Origin: Erysipelotrichaceae bacterium 66202529
GTDB taxonomy: Bacteria; Bacillota_I; Bacilli_A; Erysipelotrichales; Erysipelotrichaceae
DNA length: 64,000 nucleotides
Direction of reading: 5' to 3'
Assembly (NCBI GenBank): GCA_017161075.1
Contig: CP046174.1
Location: forward strand, 2,170,001 to 2,234,000
The notes beneath the pieces were generated by a model. That model worked only from the letters and a program-made list of their open reading frames with translations. It did no database searches and was not told the DNA's origin. The translations under genes were made by a program, and so were the position numbers. This document shows, one piece after another, positions 26,093 to 35,011 of this stretch (its first letter is position 1; each line of letters starts with the position of its first letter).

Positions 26093-28294
26093 ATGGTAAG
26101 TAAGAATGTCGTGACCTTTGATGAAATGATGGTCGAGGTCAGAAAGTATATCAAAAAGGAAGAAAATATCGATCTGATCACAAGGGCGTATCTGTGTGCA
26201 GAGAAAAATCATACGGGACAGTACCGCAAGAGCGGAGAGCCGTATATTATTCATGCGATACAGGTGGGCTATATACTGACCATGCTACGAACAGGGCCGA
26301 AAACGATTGCAGCAGGCTTTCTGCATGATGTTGTGGAGGACTGCGACGTTACCATACAGGAAATGAGCGATATGTTCGGAGAGGAAGTTGCCTCTCTGGT
26401 GGAATCCGTCACGAAGATCGGCGCTTTGAAATTCAAGGATGAAAAGGAATATCTGGCCAGCAATCATCGTAAGATATTTATTGCTATGGCAAAGGATGTT
26501 AGAGTCATTCTGATTAAGCTGGCAGACCGTCTGCATAATATGCGTACTCTGCAGTATATGACACCTGAAAAGCAGAAGAAAATCGCCTCGGAGACACTGG
26601 AGGTTTACGCACCGATTGCGCACCGTCTCGGTATCAGCGATATAAAGAATGAGCTGGAGGATCTGTGCTTTCAGTATTTGAACAATGAAAAATATTATGA
26701 GATTGCAAAGCTTGTAGAGAAGCGTAAAACAGAGCGTGATGAGCAGGTACAGCGCATGATTGCGGATATCAGCTCTTTGCTGGATGCGCATCATATCGGC
26801 TATCGGATTTTTGGAAGAAGCAAGCACTTGTACAGCATTTACAAGAAGATGATAACCAAGAATAAGCGGTTTGAGGAAATTCTCGATCTGCTGGCAATTC
26901 GTATCATAACGGATAGCGATACCGCCTGTTATGAAACACTGGGGTATATCCATGCGAAATACCGGCCGATTCCTGGGCGCTTTAAGGATTACATCGCTAT
27001 GCCGAAGGTCAATATGTATCAGTCGCTGCATACGACGATCGTGGCAGAGGACGGCAATATCTTTGAGGTACAGATTCGTACCGAAGCCATGGATGCTGTT
27101 GCCGAGCAGGGTATTGCGGCGCACTGGCGCTATAAGGAAAACCTGAACGGCGGCCGTGAGGTGCATCAGAAGGAAATTGAGGAGCAGCTGCACTGGTTCA
27201 AGGATTTCAGTGTCATGAGCGATGAGGTCAATGACGATGCAATGGAATACATGAATTTACTGCAAAAGGATATTTTTGAAGCCAATGTGTATGTAATGAC
27301 GCCAAAGGGGAAGGTGATTGCCTTACCAAACGGCTCTACACCGATTGATTTTGCTTATCGTGTACATACCGAGGTCGGACATCATACCGTCGGTGCAACA
27401 ATCAACGGCGTACTCATGCCGCTGAATACCAAGCTGAAAACCGGGGATGTTGTCAATATCCGAACCTCCAAGCAATCTCCCGGGCCGAGTGAGGACTGGA
27501 TCAAGGTTGTTAAATCCGCTCATGCACGAAATAAAATACGTTCGTTCTTTCAAAAGCAAGAAAGTGAACGCCGTTCCCTGGATGTGAAAAAGGGGGAGGA
27601 GCTGCTCGTTGAGGAGTTGAAACGGCGGAATCTGGATGCCGACACGTATACGGAGCAGAAAAAGCTGGAAAGCATTGCCGGATCTTTGAGCTTTAATTCC
27701 TATCAGGATCTGATGTATGCCATCGGTGTAAAGCAGGTATCTCTGCCCTCGGTAATTGATCGTCTGGTGAAGCATAAGACAAGCGTACCGCTGGATAATG
27801 AGGAGCTTGCGAAAATGTTTAACCGGCAGGAGCGCAAGAAGAAGCCGTCTGCAACAGGAATCCGCGTTGCCGGTATTGAATCTATGAAAATTACACTTGC
27901 GGCCTGCTGTGCACCGGTGCCAGGCGATGAAATCATCGGCTATATCACCAAGGGTGCCGGTGTGAAGGTACACCGTGCAGACTGCCCGAACATTATAAAT
28001 GAAAAGCAGCGGCTGATTCCGGTGGAATGGGATGAGAATATCGAGCAGAAGACCTATGAGGTCAAGCTGGTCATCAAATCCACAGACCGTAATTTCCTGC
28101 TGAGTGATATCGTGACTGTGGTATCCCAGTGTAAGGCGGGACTGCAGCATGTGGACTCCACGGTTGAAGAGGATAAGATTTCCGCTACAACAAAAATGAC
28201 GGTGGTTGTAGAAAATTCAGAGCACCTGCGCAGCCTGATGGCGAATTTGCAGAAGGTGAACAGTGTAAAATCCGTCGAACGTGTTATTCAGTAA
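26093..28294 (+). CDS. relA: Bifunctional (p)ppGpp synthetase/hydrolase, Rel
   Basis: 733 residues, full-length RSH. The hydrolase domain has HAIQVGYIL, FLHDVVEDC (HD pair near residues 81-88) and LADRLHNMRTL. The synthetase domain has RIFGRSKHLYSIYKKM and YQSLHTTIV. The TGS domain begins VMTPKGKVIALPNGSTPIDF (near 404), and a zinc-finger/ACT end includes CCAPVPGDEIIGY and a final ACT fold. It controls the stringent response. ATG 26093 follows GGGTGAT. The intact HD motif argues that the enzyme can also degrade (p)ppGpp. Confidence 0.96.
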   Translation: MVSKNVVTFDEMMVEVRKYIKKEENIDLITRAYLCAEKNHTGQYRKSGEPYIIHAIQVGYILTMLRTGPKTIAAGFLHDVVEDCDVTIQEMSDMFGEEVASLVESVTKIGALKFKDEKEYLASNHRKIFIAMAKDVRVILIKLADRLHNMRTLQYMTPEKQKKIASETLEVYAPIAHRLGISDIKNELEDLCFQYLNNEKYYEIAKLVEKRKTERDEQVQRMIADISSLLDAHHIGYRIFGRSKHLYSIYKKMITKNKRFEEILDLLAIRIITDSDTACYETLGYIHAKYRPIPGRFKDYIAMPKVNMYQSLHTTIVAEDGNIFEVQIRTEAMDAVAEQGIAAHWRYKENLNGGREVHQKEIEEQLHWFKDFSVMSDEVNDDAMEYMNLLQKDIFEANVYVMTPKGKVIALPNGSTPIDFAYRVHTEVGHHTVGATINGVLMPLNTKLKTGDVVNIRTSKQSPGPSEDWIKVVKSAHARNKIRSFFQKQESERRSLDVKKGEELLVEELKRRNLDADTYTEQKKLESIAGSLSFNSYQDLMYAIGVKQVSLPSVIDRLVKHKTSVPLDNEELAKMFNRQERKKKPSATGIRVAGIESMKITLAACCAPVPGDEIIGYITKGAGVKVHRADCPNIINEKQRLIPVEWDENIEQKTYEVKLVIKSTDRNFLLSDIVTVVSQCKAGLQHVDSTVEEDKISATTKMTVVVENSEHLRSLMANLQKVNSVKSVERVIQ

Positions 28295-28317
28295 GACCTT
28301 CTGAGAAGGTCTTTTTG
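28294..28317 (+). terminator. Intrinsic terminator after relA
   Basis: 8-bp stem (28294-28301 with 28305-28312) with a TGA loop, then TTTTT. It begins within the relA stop codon. Confidence 0.8.
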
Positions 28318-28332
28318 AAAGGGAGGAATAGT

Positions 28333-28833
28333 ATGCTGCAGATACGACAGGCAGTGGAAGCGGATAAGCAGGCAATCGAAGCCATGTATGAAAAAAGAGT
28401 ACGGTATAATGATGCACACGGTATTCACCAGTGGGATCTAAACGAGGTGAACTGGGAAGCCTTTTCCCAACTGTACACCATTTCGGATTATTATGTCGGT
28501 GTAGAGGAGGACAGAGTTGTCTGCGGACTGTTCATTGTGGATGAGGATGCACTGTACTGGCCGGACATGAAAAAGGGAGCCTCCTTGTATCTGCATAAAA
28601 TCTGTGTGGATCCGGCCTTCGCTGGAAAGGGCTATGCGGATGCGATGATTCAGTACTTCATTGATAAGGGAAGAAGGGAAGGTTATCCGGATGTGCGTCT
28701 GGATGTTCGCGAGCATAAGGATAAGCTGCGCCGTATGTACGAACGAAACGGATTTCAGCTATACAAAACCGGCAGGTTTCTTCCTGCATTCACAACAGCG
28801 CTGTACATCTATCCCTTTTCTAAGGAAGTGTAA
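28333..28833 (+). CDS. GNAT family N-acetyltransferase
   Basis: 166 residues. The acetyl-CoA loop reads KICVDPAFAGKGYADAMIQY (near residues 95-114), and RRMYERNGFQLYKTG is the C-terminal motif B. GIHQWDLNEVNW near residue 34 recalls a small Firmicute GNAT subgroup. ATG 28333 has GGGAGG upstream, placed right behind the relA terminator, and a GC-rich terminator follows. Substrate unknown. Confidence 0.85.
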   Translation: MLQIRQAVEADKQAIEAMYEKRVRYNDAHGIHQWDLNEVNWEAFSQLYTISDYYVGVEEDRVVCGLFIVDEDALYWPDMKKGASLYLHKICVDPAFAGKGYADAMIQYFIDKGRREGYPDVRLDVREHKDKLRRMYERNGFQLYKTGRFLPAFTTALYIYPFSKEV

Positions 28834-28836
28834 GAA

Positions 28837-28865
28837 ATGCGCGCTTACTGACAGCGCGCGTGTTT
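28837..28865 (+). terminator. GC-rich terminator hairpin after the GNAT gene
   Basis: 8-bp stem of alternating G and C (28837-28844 with 28854-28861), 9-base loop, then a weak GTTTC tail. The rest of the gap to 29043 shows nothing. Confidence 0.6.
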
Positions 28866-29043
28866 CAAAATCGCAGGAAAAGGAATATAAAAAGGATTCT
28901 GTTAATTGGATGCTATCTCTATTTCGATATTTCTTTGTAAGCACGACATACAGTATGAGTGAGCGTGTAATATGAAATATCGTTTTATGTGAAAGCACTG
29001 ACAACTGCTAGAATCCTTTTTTTGATTTATAAATTACAGGTGG

Positions 29044-29625
29044 TTACCGCCTGTTTTTTCTGTTCAGCATGATTTCACAGCGCAAGCTGTTCCACATGCG
29101 GAAATATTCTGACACATAATGCCTGTATGGCTCCTTGTCCGTAGTCTTCTGCATGGCGAAATCATCGAAAAACTTTCGCACCATATAGCTTGCCCTGCGC
29201 ACATGGAAGCTGCTGGTCACAACGACTACGCTGTGCCAGTCATGAGCATTGCAGATTTCCTTTGCATATTTTAAATTTTCATAGGTGTTTCTGGCCTTTT
29301 GTTCAAGTAGGAGAACCTCTTTTGCAATACCGCACGTTATTGCATATGCCGCCATGATTTCAGCCTCTGCATAATCGTTTCGCACACTGCCTCCACTAAT
29401 TATGATTCGCTGTACCGTGTGTTGTTTGTATAACCGTATAGCCGCATCCATCCTTGTTTTCTGCATCCGGGAAAGACTGCCGTCTTCCTTTGCAGGGCTG
29501 CCCAGAACGATGGCTGCATCATATACTCTGCCTGCTTTTGGCTTTTTCGGCTTAGGAAAATAATGATACAGGATAAGGTTGGCCGTTATAAGGAATACGA
29601 TGAGGATGGCTGCTAGCTCCCGCAT
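29044..29625 (-). CDS. DUF218 (YdcF/ElyC-type) envelope protein
   Basis: 193 residues. One N-terminal hydrophobic helix (LAAILIVFLITANLILYHYF), then the DUF218 domain with AAIVLGSPAKEDG, RIIISGGSVRNDYAEAE, EKARNTYENLKYAKE-like text and VVVVTSSFHVRRA (the SxFHxxRA signature). Relatives (ElyC, SanA) act at the cell envelope; the substrate is unknown. It overlaps the end of tmcAL by 13 bases, so the two are one operon. Confidence 0.85.
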   Translation of the reverse strand: MRELAAILIVFLITANLILYHYFPKPKKPKAGRVYDAAIVLGSPAKEDGSLSRMQKTRMDAAIRLYKQHTVQRIIISGGSVRNDYAEAEIMAAYAITCGIAKEVLLLEQKARNTYENLKYAKEICNAHDWHSVVVVTSSFHVRRASYMVRKFFDDFAMQKTTDKEPYRHYVSEYFRMWNSLRCEIMLNRKNRR

Positions 29626-30728
29626 GATGGCAAATAGACAGGACGCTGCAGCTCACGGTCCAGGATATCCTTTCTTTTTGATAACGGAAATGCATAGGCG
29701 TAGGCACTTGTCGTTCGTAAAAAAATCTTTCGATGTGCCTTTGGTATCTGATGGAAGGTGGAAATTATCTGAATTCCTTTTTGCTTCAGCTCACGCAGAC
29801 AGGCTCTTCCTGTATCGTTAAAGGCCAGAATCCGCAGAAAGTCACAGGGTGGAAGTGCGTCGATTTCCTGCTTATCGGTATGTGTCAGAATGTGCGTCAG
29901 ACTGCGCTGAATGCTGCTTCTTGGGTACCGCCGGCTGATACAAGCCTGCAGAAAATCTGAATAGGTCATGTAGGTACGGGCATTTTGCTGCAGCATATGC
30001 TCCATGCCCTCATCTACCAAAAACCGCTTATTCAAATCCTTAGCGGGAGTGCTTTGCAGCAGCGTCTGCAGATAGGGATAATAATCCTCCATATACACAG
30101 CATGCTTTAGCTCCTCTGCCATAGGGGTTGTGTGTGTAACGCAGATGCCTTCCTTTGCCGCCTTTCGTATGGCGGTGGCAGAGCTGATTTTTTGTACGAT
30201 ATCCTCATCATGATAGCCGTTGGTACGCTGTATGGCTATGGGGGTAATAGCAGTTCCTTTTACTGCACGGACATACGCCATCCCCAGAATATCATTGCTG
30301 GCTACCCGGCCATGCATTACCTCCAGTGTTTTTGCCATTGAAATCCCATTTTTGCGCTGCTGAACATAGTCCTCATAGGGGATATCCGCAAGTCTGGAAA
30401 GCTGCTCCATATCCGTTGTTTCGCTGCCAAACACCAGTGAAGTAACACCTGCCAGCTGCAGCAGACTGCCTGCCTGCTGTGCGAAGATATCCGAACGCTG
30501 TACCACATAAGGATAGGGAAGCTCAATTACCAGATCACAGCCAGCCTGAATTGCCGCCTTTGCCCGTGTCCATTTATCAACGATGGCACATTCCCCGCGC
30601 TGTACAAAATTTCCCGACATGACGGCAATCAGCACCTCACAGCCGGAGACTTTGCGGGCCTGCCTGATATGATAGGCATGACCGTTATGAAACGGGTTGT
30701 ATTCTGTTACGATACCACAGCATCGCAT
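29613..30728 (-). CDS. tmcAL: tRNA(Met) cytidine acetate ligase TmcAL
   Basis: 371 residues. The N-terminus GIVTEYNPFHNGHAYHIRQ contains the HxGH nucleotidyltransferase motif, followed by VIAVMSGNFVQRGE and IELPYPYVVQRSD, typical of YlbM. TmcAL activates acetate with ATP to acetylate C34 of elongator tRNA(Met). The start at 30728 (MRCCGIVTEYN) has an AGGAGGTGATTT site just upstream; the longer reading frame to 30863 lacks one. It is divergent from an alpha/beta hydrolase with a perfect inverted repeat between them. Confidence 0.92.
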   Translation of the reverse strand: MRCCGIVTEYNPFHNGHAYHIRQARKVSGCEVLIAVMSGNFVQRGECAIVDKWTRAKAAIQAGCDLVIELPYPYVVQRSDIFAQQAGSLLQLAGVTSLVFGSETTDMEQLSRLADIPYEDYVQQRKNGISMAKTLEVMHGRVASNDILGMAYVRAVKGTAITPIAIQRTNGYHDEDIVQKISSATAIRKAAKEGICVTHTTPMAEELKHAVYMEDYYPYLQTLLQSTPAKDLNKRFLVDEGMEHMLQQNARTYMTYSDFLQACISRRYPRSSIQRSLTHILTHTDKQEIDALPPCDFLRILAFNDTGRACLRELKQKGIQIISTFHQIPKAHRKIFLRTTSAYAYAFPLSKRKDILDRELQRPVYLPSCGS

Positions 30729-30791
30729 CAAATCACCTCCTGTGCCTTTCAGTATACCACAGCTGTCTGCTGGTAACCATACGCATATAAA

Positions 30792-30821
30792 ATTTTGACA
30801 TAGTAACCACTTTGTCAAAAT
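30792..30821. promoter_or_regulatory. Perfect inverted repeat, candidate operator
   Basis: ATTTTGACA (30792-30800) and its exact complement (30813-30821), 12 bases apart. Each arm holds a TTGACA, one on each strand, so the repeat could be two divergent -35 boxes or an operator covering them. It lies between tmcAL and the alpha/beta hydrolase. Confidence 0.55.
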
Positions 30822-30884
30822 GATGAACAGAGCCATATCGAAAGCACGCGGAATATGGTACAATGCAGGAATAAGGAAGTGATG

Positions 30885-31826
30885 ATGATGACAACAGCAT
30901 TACAGGAATACAGCTTTATCAGCGACGCTGACGGATTAAACATATCGGTGCTGCGCTGTGAGCCGGCAGGTCAGCCGCAGGGCATCGTTCAGCTGGTGCA
31001 TGGGATGGCGGAGCATAAGGAGCGCTATGAGGACTTTATGCGTTTTCTTGCGGAGCACGGCTATGTGAGCGTGCTTCACGATCATCGGGGACATGGGAAA
31101 AGCGTAAAAGAGGAAGCTGATCTGGGATATATGTACAACAGCGGCGGTGCATATCTCATTGATGATATACGGCAGCTGAATGCACAGCTTCATCAGGAAT
31201 ACCCAACAATGCCAGTTTATATGTTCGGACACAGTATGGGCTCATTGGCGGTGAGAGCCTATCTGAAGCGCTATGATGATACCATAGATGCACTGATCGT
31301 CTGCGGCAGTCCAAGCAAAAATCCAGCAGCCGGTGCCGGGCGGCTTCTGGCAAGGCTGATGATGGGAATCAAGGGTGCTCATTACCGCAGCCCGCTCCTT
31401 CAGAAAATGGCATTTGGAAAAAACTGCGACGGCTTTATTGAGGAATGCAGCGAGAATGTCTGGCTGTGCTCCGATATGGATGTTGTGCGTGCCTATGATG
31501 CGGATCCGCTGTGCGGCTATACCTTTACCTTGAACGGCTTTGAGAATCTCTTTTCCCTGATGCAGACTGTCTATGATAAAAAGCACTGGACACTTCGCAA
31601 TAAGCATCTGCCAATTCGCTTTATTGCCGGGAAGGAGGATCCCTGCATTATCAGTCCTGATAAATTTCAGGAAGCTGCAGGTCTTTTGCGAACGCTGGGG
31701 TATACAGCAGTGAGTGCCCGGCTGTTTGAGGGAATGCGCCATGAAATACTGAACGAACCGCTGCATGAGCTGGTCTATGAGGATATTCTCTGCTTTCTGA
31801 CAAAGGCAGGAAAGAAACGTACGTAA
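30885..31826 (+). CDS. Alpha/beta hydrolase, monoacylglycerol lipase-like
   Basis: About 313 residues. LVHGMAEHKERYEDF forms the oxyanion region (HGxxEHxxRY is typical of monoacylglycerol lipase/lysophospholipase relatives). The nucleophile elbow is FGHSMGSLA (Ser near residue 107), the acid is in FIAGKEDPCI, and the His in GMRHEILNEP. Three ATG codons in a row (30882, 30885, 30888) follow AAGGAAG; the exact start is undecided. Probable cytoplasmic lipid esterase; the physiological substrate is unknown. Confidence 0.85.
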   Translation: MMTTALQEYSFISDADGLNISVLRCEPAGQPQGIVQLVHGMAEHKERYEDFMRFLAEHGYVSVLHDHRGHGKSVKEEADLGYMYNSGGAYLIDDIRQLNAQLHQEYPTMPVYMFGHSMGSLAVRAYLKRYDDTIDALIVCGSPSKNPAAGAGRLLARLMMGIKGAHYRSPLLQKMAFGKNCDGFIEECSENVWLCSDMDVVRAYDADPLCGYTFTLNGFENLFSLMQTVYDKKHWTLRNKHLPIRFIAGKEDPCIISPDKFQEAAGLLRTLGYTAVSARLFEGMRHEILNEPLHELVYEDILCFLTKAGKKRT

Positions 31827-31922
31827 TTTGGGAGAAATGAAAAGAAAAATGAAAAAAATACTTTTCATTCCCGCAGTTTTGTGGTTTAATATATAAGCCA
31901 GCCTATGGATGAGAAGATTCTG

Positions 31923-31951
31923 TTGACTTTATCACAGATTTTCCTTATAAT
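31923..31951 (+). promoter_or_regulatory. Sigma-A promoter of the DUF177-rpmF operon
   Basis: TTGACT (31923-31928), 17 bases, perfect TATAAT (31946-31951). Confidence 0.85.
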
Positions 31952-31980
31952 AGGATAGGTCAGACAACGAGGTGATTCTT

Positions 31981-32490
31981 TTGAAATGGTCCAGAATGGA
32001 ACTGCTGCAGGCAAAGGATGCAACGATCGAATTTGACGAGAGGATCCAATTTGAGCCTGAGGTATTTTCTAAGATGCATCAGATCAGAGGATTGCAGGAT
32101 GTTACGGTATCAGGAAATGTTCATTACGATAGCTCCAGTGAGCGGGTATTTGCGGATCTGGATATTGAAGGCGTGATGATAGTACCGTGTTCTATAACCC
32201 TGGAGGATGTAGAATATGATTTCCATACAAAATCTTTAGAAGTGTTCTCTTTCGAAAAGACAGATGACGAAGATGTTCACGAGGTTAAAGGTGATGTCGT
32301 AGAGCTATTGCCGGTGATCTTTCAATTGATAGTGATGGAGGTTCCTCTGAAAATTGTCAAGGAAGGACTTACACAGTATCCTAAAGGTGACGGTTGGGAA
32401 GTTGTCAAAGAGGAAGATTACATAAAAGAGAAATCCAAGGAAATCGATCCTCGTTTAGCAAAGTTGAAAGAATTCAAATTGGAAGATTAA
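31981..32490 (+). CDS. DUF177 (YceD-type) protein
   Basis: 169 residues. The domain shows ITLEDVEYDFHTKS and a strongly acidic middle, and ends with DPRLAKLKEFKLED just before rpmF, the near-universal position of DUF177. In plants and bacteria the family is linked to 23S rRNA processing. The ordinary Cys pair of many members is not evident: only one Cys (VPCSITLED) is seen. TTG at 31981 is chosen, with GAGGTGAT five bases upstream; GTG 31972 is inside that site. Confidence 0.85.
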   Translation: MKWSRMELLQAKDATIEFDERIQFEPEVFSKMHQIRGLQDVTVSGNVHYDSSSERVFADLDIEGVMIVPCSITLEDVEYDFHTKSLEVFSFEKTDDEDVHEVKGDVVELLPVIFQLIVMEVPLKIVKEGLTQYPKGDGWEVVKEEDYIKEKSKEIDPRLAKLKEFKLED

Positions 32491-32505
32491 GTAGGAGGTG
32501 CTAAC

Positions 32506-32676
32506 ATGGCTGTTCAACAGAGACGTAATTCAAAAACAAGAAAAGCAAAACGTAGAACTCATTATAAATTAGCTGCACCGACATTGGTTAAATGTCCAGC
32601 TTGCGGTGAGTACAAAGTGCCGCACAAAATGTGTTCTTGTGGGGAATACAACGGAAAAACCATCGTAGAAAAATAG
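32506..32676 (+). CDS. rpmF: 50S ribosomal protein L32
   Basis: 56 residues. It begins [19 protein letters not shown] and holds a zinc-ribbon set [17 protein letters not shown] (four Cys, so the zinc-binding C+ form). ATG follows AGGAGGTG. The gene is too short for common ORF thresholds. A terminator follows five bases after the stop. Confidence 0.97.
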   Translation: MAVQQRRNSKTRKAKRRTHYKLAAPTLVKCPACGEYKVPHKMCSCGEYNGKTIVEK

Positions 32677-32680
32677 AGTT

Positions 32681-32705
32681 AAGGCCGTAATAACGGCTTT
32701 TTTTC
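32681..32705 (+). terminator. Intrinsic terminator after rpmF
   Basis: 8-bp stem (32681-32688 with 32693-32700), AATA loop, then TTTT and more T. Confidence 0.9.
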
Positions 32706-32723
32706 TGCCTTTTGGAAAAAAGG

Positions 32724-32752
32724 TTGATGTTTCCTGTGATTCGTGGTATATT
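32724..32752 (+). promoter_or_regulatory. Sigma-A promoter of the rimP-nusA-infB operon
   Basis: TTGATG (32724-32729), 17 bases, TATATT (32747-32752). Predicted start near 32759. Confidence 0.75.
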
Positions 32753-32771
32753 ATGTACAGATACTTCAACC

Positions 32772-32792
32772 GGAGTGGGGAAAACCCACTCC
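32772..32792 (+). promoter_or_regulatory. Leader hairpin of the rimP operon
   Basis: Perfect 8-bp GC-rich stem (32772-32779 with 32785-32792), 5-base loop, about 13 bases after the predicted transcript start and followed by TTCATTATG rather than a T run. It may stabilise the mRNA, pause polymerase or act in autogenous control by NusA. Confidence 0.55.
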
Positions 32793-32819
32793 TTCATTAT
32801 GTTTGTAAAGGAGAATGTT

Positions 32820-33287
32820 ATGGATCAAATTGAAAAGCTGAAAAAACTGATCACTCCGCTTGTGGCAGAGGATGGCATTGTACTGTACGATGTTGCCTGG
32901 CATACCGAAGGCAAGATGCGCATTCTGCAGGTGTCGATTATGCATAAGGACGGCAGTATGGATATAGATACCTGTGCTGCGCAGTCCGAAAAAATCAGTG
33001 CGATGCTGGATGAACTGGATTTGATTTCCAGTGAGTATTTTCTGGAGGTCTGTTCCCCCGGGGCAGAGCGTGAGCTGAAAAGCGAAGACCAGATTATAGA
33101 TGCCATCGGCGAGTTTGTATATGTGAAACTGAAAAATCCAAAGGCCGGCATGGATGATATCAAGGGTACACTGACGGCTTTTGAAAACCATACGGTATAT
33201 CTGGATTACATGGCGAAGGCCGTAAAAAAGAAGGCAGAGATTGAGATGGACAACATCACCTTGATCCGCCTGTCTGTGAAAATTTAG
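32820..33287 (+). CDS. rimP: Ribosome maturation factor RimP
   Basis: 155 residues. The motif FLEVCSPGAERELKSEDQ (near residues 70-87) is the VSSPGxxRPL-type signature of RimP; an alpha/beta N-domain and SH3-like C-domain flank it. It assists 30S maturation. First gene of the conserved rimP-nusA-ylxR-ylxQ-infB-rbfA operon. ATG 32820 follows AAAGGAG; the frame opens earlier, at 32712, but within the promoter. Confidence 0.93.
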   Translation: MDQIEKLKKLITPLVAEDGIVLYDVAWHTEGKMRILQVSIMHKDGSMDIDTCAAQSEKISAMLDELDLISSEYFLEVCSPGAERELKSEDQIIDAIGEFVYVKLKNPKAGMDDIKGTLTAFENHTVYLDYMAKAVKKKAEIEMDNITLIRLSVKI

Positions 33288-33305
33288 AAAGGAAAGATAT
33301 AAGAA

Positions 33306-34988
33306 ATGAAACTGAAAGATTTTATGGCTGCGATGCAGGCAATTGAAACGGATAGAAAGCTTTCCAAGGAAGTTGTCGTCGATGCCCTGCAGGAAGCACT
33401 GGCAAAGGCATTCCGTAAGCATATCGAAATTCCGGATGCGCTGGTACGCGTGGATGTCAACGAGAAGTCCGGTGATATCAAGGTTTATCAGCAGCGTCTG
33501 ATTGTTGAAAACGTAGAGGATGATGAGCTGGAAATCTCTTTGGAGGACGCAAAGCGCGTCAACCAGGAGTTGGAGCTTGGCGGCGTAGTAGAGGAGGAGG
33601 TCAGCATTGCGGACCTTGGCCGTGCTGCTGTCATTCTTGCTAAAAATGTTATGAAGCAGAAAATCCGTGAAGCGGAGAAGCTGGTTGTATATGAGGAATA
33701 TTGTGATAAGGTGGAGGAAATGGTCATGGGTACCATTGAATCCGTCGAGGAGAAATTCTGTGTTGTCAACATCGGTAAGACACTGGCTCTGATGCCAAAG
33801 AATCAGCAGATTCCTAATGAACGCTATCGCGAGGGTGAAATGATCCGCGTGGTCATTACGGAAGTAAACAAGGAAACCAAGGGTGCACAGGTGCTCGTAT
33901 CCCGTGGGGATGCAACACTGGTAAAGCGTCTGTTTGAAAAAGAGGTTCCGGAGATTTTCCAGGGAATCATCGAAATCAAGGCGATTGCGCGTGAAGCCGG
34001 TGAGCGTACGAAAATGGCTGTTTATTCTCACAATGAAAACATCGATCCTATCGGTGCCTGCATTGGGCCAAGAGGACAGCGTGTTCAGGTTATCATCGAT
34101 GAGCTGGGCGGAGAGAAAATTGACATCTTCGAATGGAGTGAGGATGTAACCGAGCTGATTAAAAATGCATTATCTCCGGCAGAGGTGCTGGCTGTTATTC
34201 CAAGTGAAGAACGCAAAGGCGGTCTGCTTGTCGTAGTGCCGGATAACCAGCTGTCACTGGCAATCGGAAAGCGTGGGAAAAATGCACGTCTTGCCGTTAA
34301 GCTGACAGGCAATAAAATTGATATCAAGGCGGAAACCGATGTAAATGCGGCAGGTATCAACTGGAAGGAAATCGCAATGAAACAGCGCGAGGAATTCCTG
34401 GCTCGCCAGCAGGAGGCAAAAGAGGCTGCACAGATGGAGCGCTTTGAAGAAAACGCACAGCCGCAGGAGGCTGTCAGTCTGGATGATGCAGGCGTAAACT
34501 TCCAGGAAGTCGTAACAGAAGAGGAAGTAAGCGAGCCGCAGACAGCTGTAGATGCCGTTGCAGAAGTGGTGGAAGAAATCGACCCTGCACAAGCAGAGGA
34601 GGTACAGAGCGAGGAGCCGGAAGAAAGAGAAGAAACTGATCTGGAAAAGGCTGCCCGTATCGCAAGAGAAAAGCAGAAGCAGGAGGGGCTGAACCTGAAG
34701 GAAAAACAGGAATATCGCTCCAAGTTTGAAACATTGGCAGATGCATCCGCGAAGCAGGAGGAGAAGGCTGCCGCAAAACCGCGATACAAGAAATATGATA
34801 AGCATGAGGAGAAGGATGAACGCCGTAAGCCAACATTCGATCTGAATAAAAAGGATTATGAAATGAAGCCGATTTACTCTGAGGAGGAGCTTGCGGAAAT
34901 CGAACGCGAACAGCGCGAGATTGAAGAAAACGACTGGATCCATGATGAGATCGACTTCGATGAATACGATAAATATTACGAGGAATAA
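33306..34988 (+). CDS. nusA: Transcription elongation/termination factor NusA with long acidic tail
   Basis: 560 residues. N-terminal domain (MKLKDFMAAMQAIETDRKLS), S1 domain (GTIESVEEKFCVVNIGKT), then KH domains with GACIGPRGQRVQVIIDELGGE and LAIGKRGKNARLAVKLTG near residues 240-345. Firmicute NusA normally ends near 370. Here about 210 further residues follow, rich in Glu, Gln, Ala and Lys (EEVSEPQTAVDAVAEVVEE; EKAARIAREKQKQEGLNLK), probably disordered or coiled. NusA modulates pausing, termination and antitermination. ATG is 9 bases from GAAAGGA. Confidence 0.94.
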   Translation: MKLKDFMAAMQAIETDRKLSKEVVVDALQEALAKAFRKHIEIPDALVRVDVNEKSGDIKVYQQRLIVENVEDDELEISLEDAKRVNQELELGGVVEEEVSIADLGRAAVILAKNVMKQKIREAEKLVVYEEYCDKVEEMVMGTIESVEEKFCVVNIGKTLALMPKNQQIPNERYREGEMIRVVITEVNKETKGAQVLVSRGDATLVKRLFEKEVPEIFQGIIEIKAIAREAGERTKMAVYSHNENIDPIGACIGPRGQRVQVIIDELGGEKIDIFEWSEDVTELIKNALSPAEVLAVIPSEERKGGLLVVVPDNQLSLAIGKRGKNARLAVKLTGNKIDIKAETDVNAAGINWKEIAMKQREEFLARQQEAKEAAQMERFEENAQPQEAVSLDDAGVNFQEVVTEEEVSEPQTAVDAVAEVVEEIDPAQAEEVQSEEPEEREETDLEKAARIAREKQKQEGLNLKEKQEYRSKFETLADASAKQEEKAAAKPRYKKYDKHEEKDERRKPTFDLNKKDYEMKPIYSEEELAEIEREQREIEENDWIHDEIDFDEYDKYYEE

Positions 34989-35011
34989 AACAGTAAGGAG
35001 GTAGATGCGAC

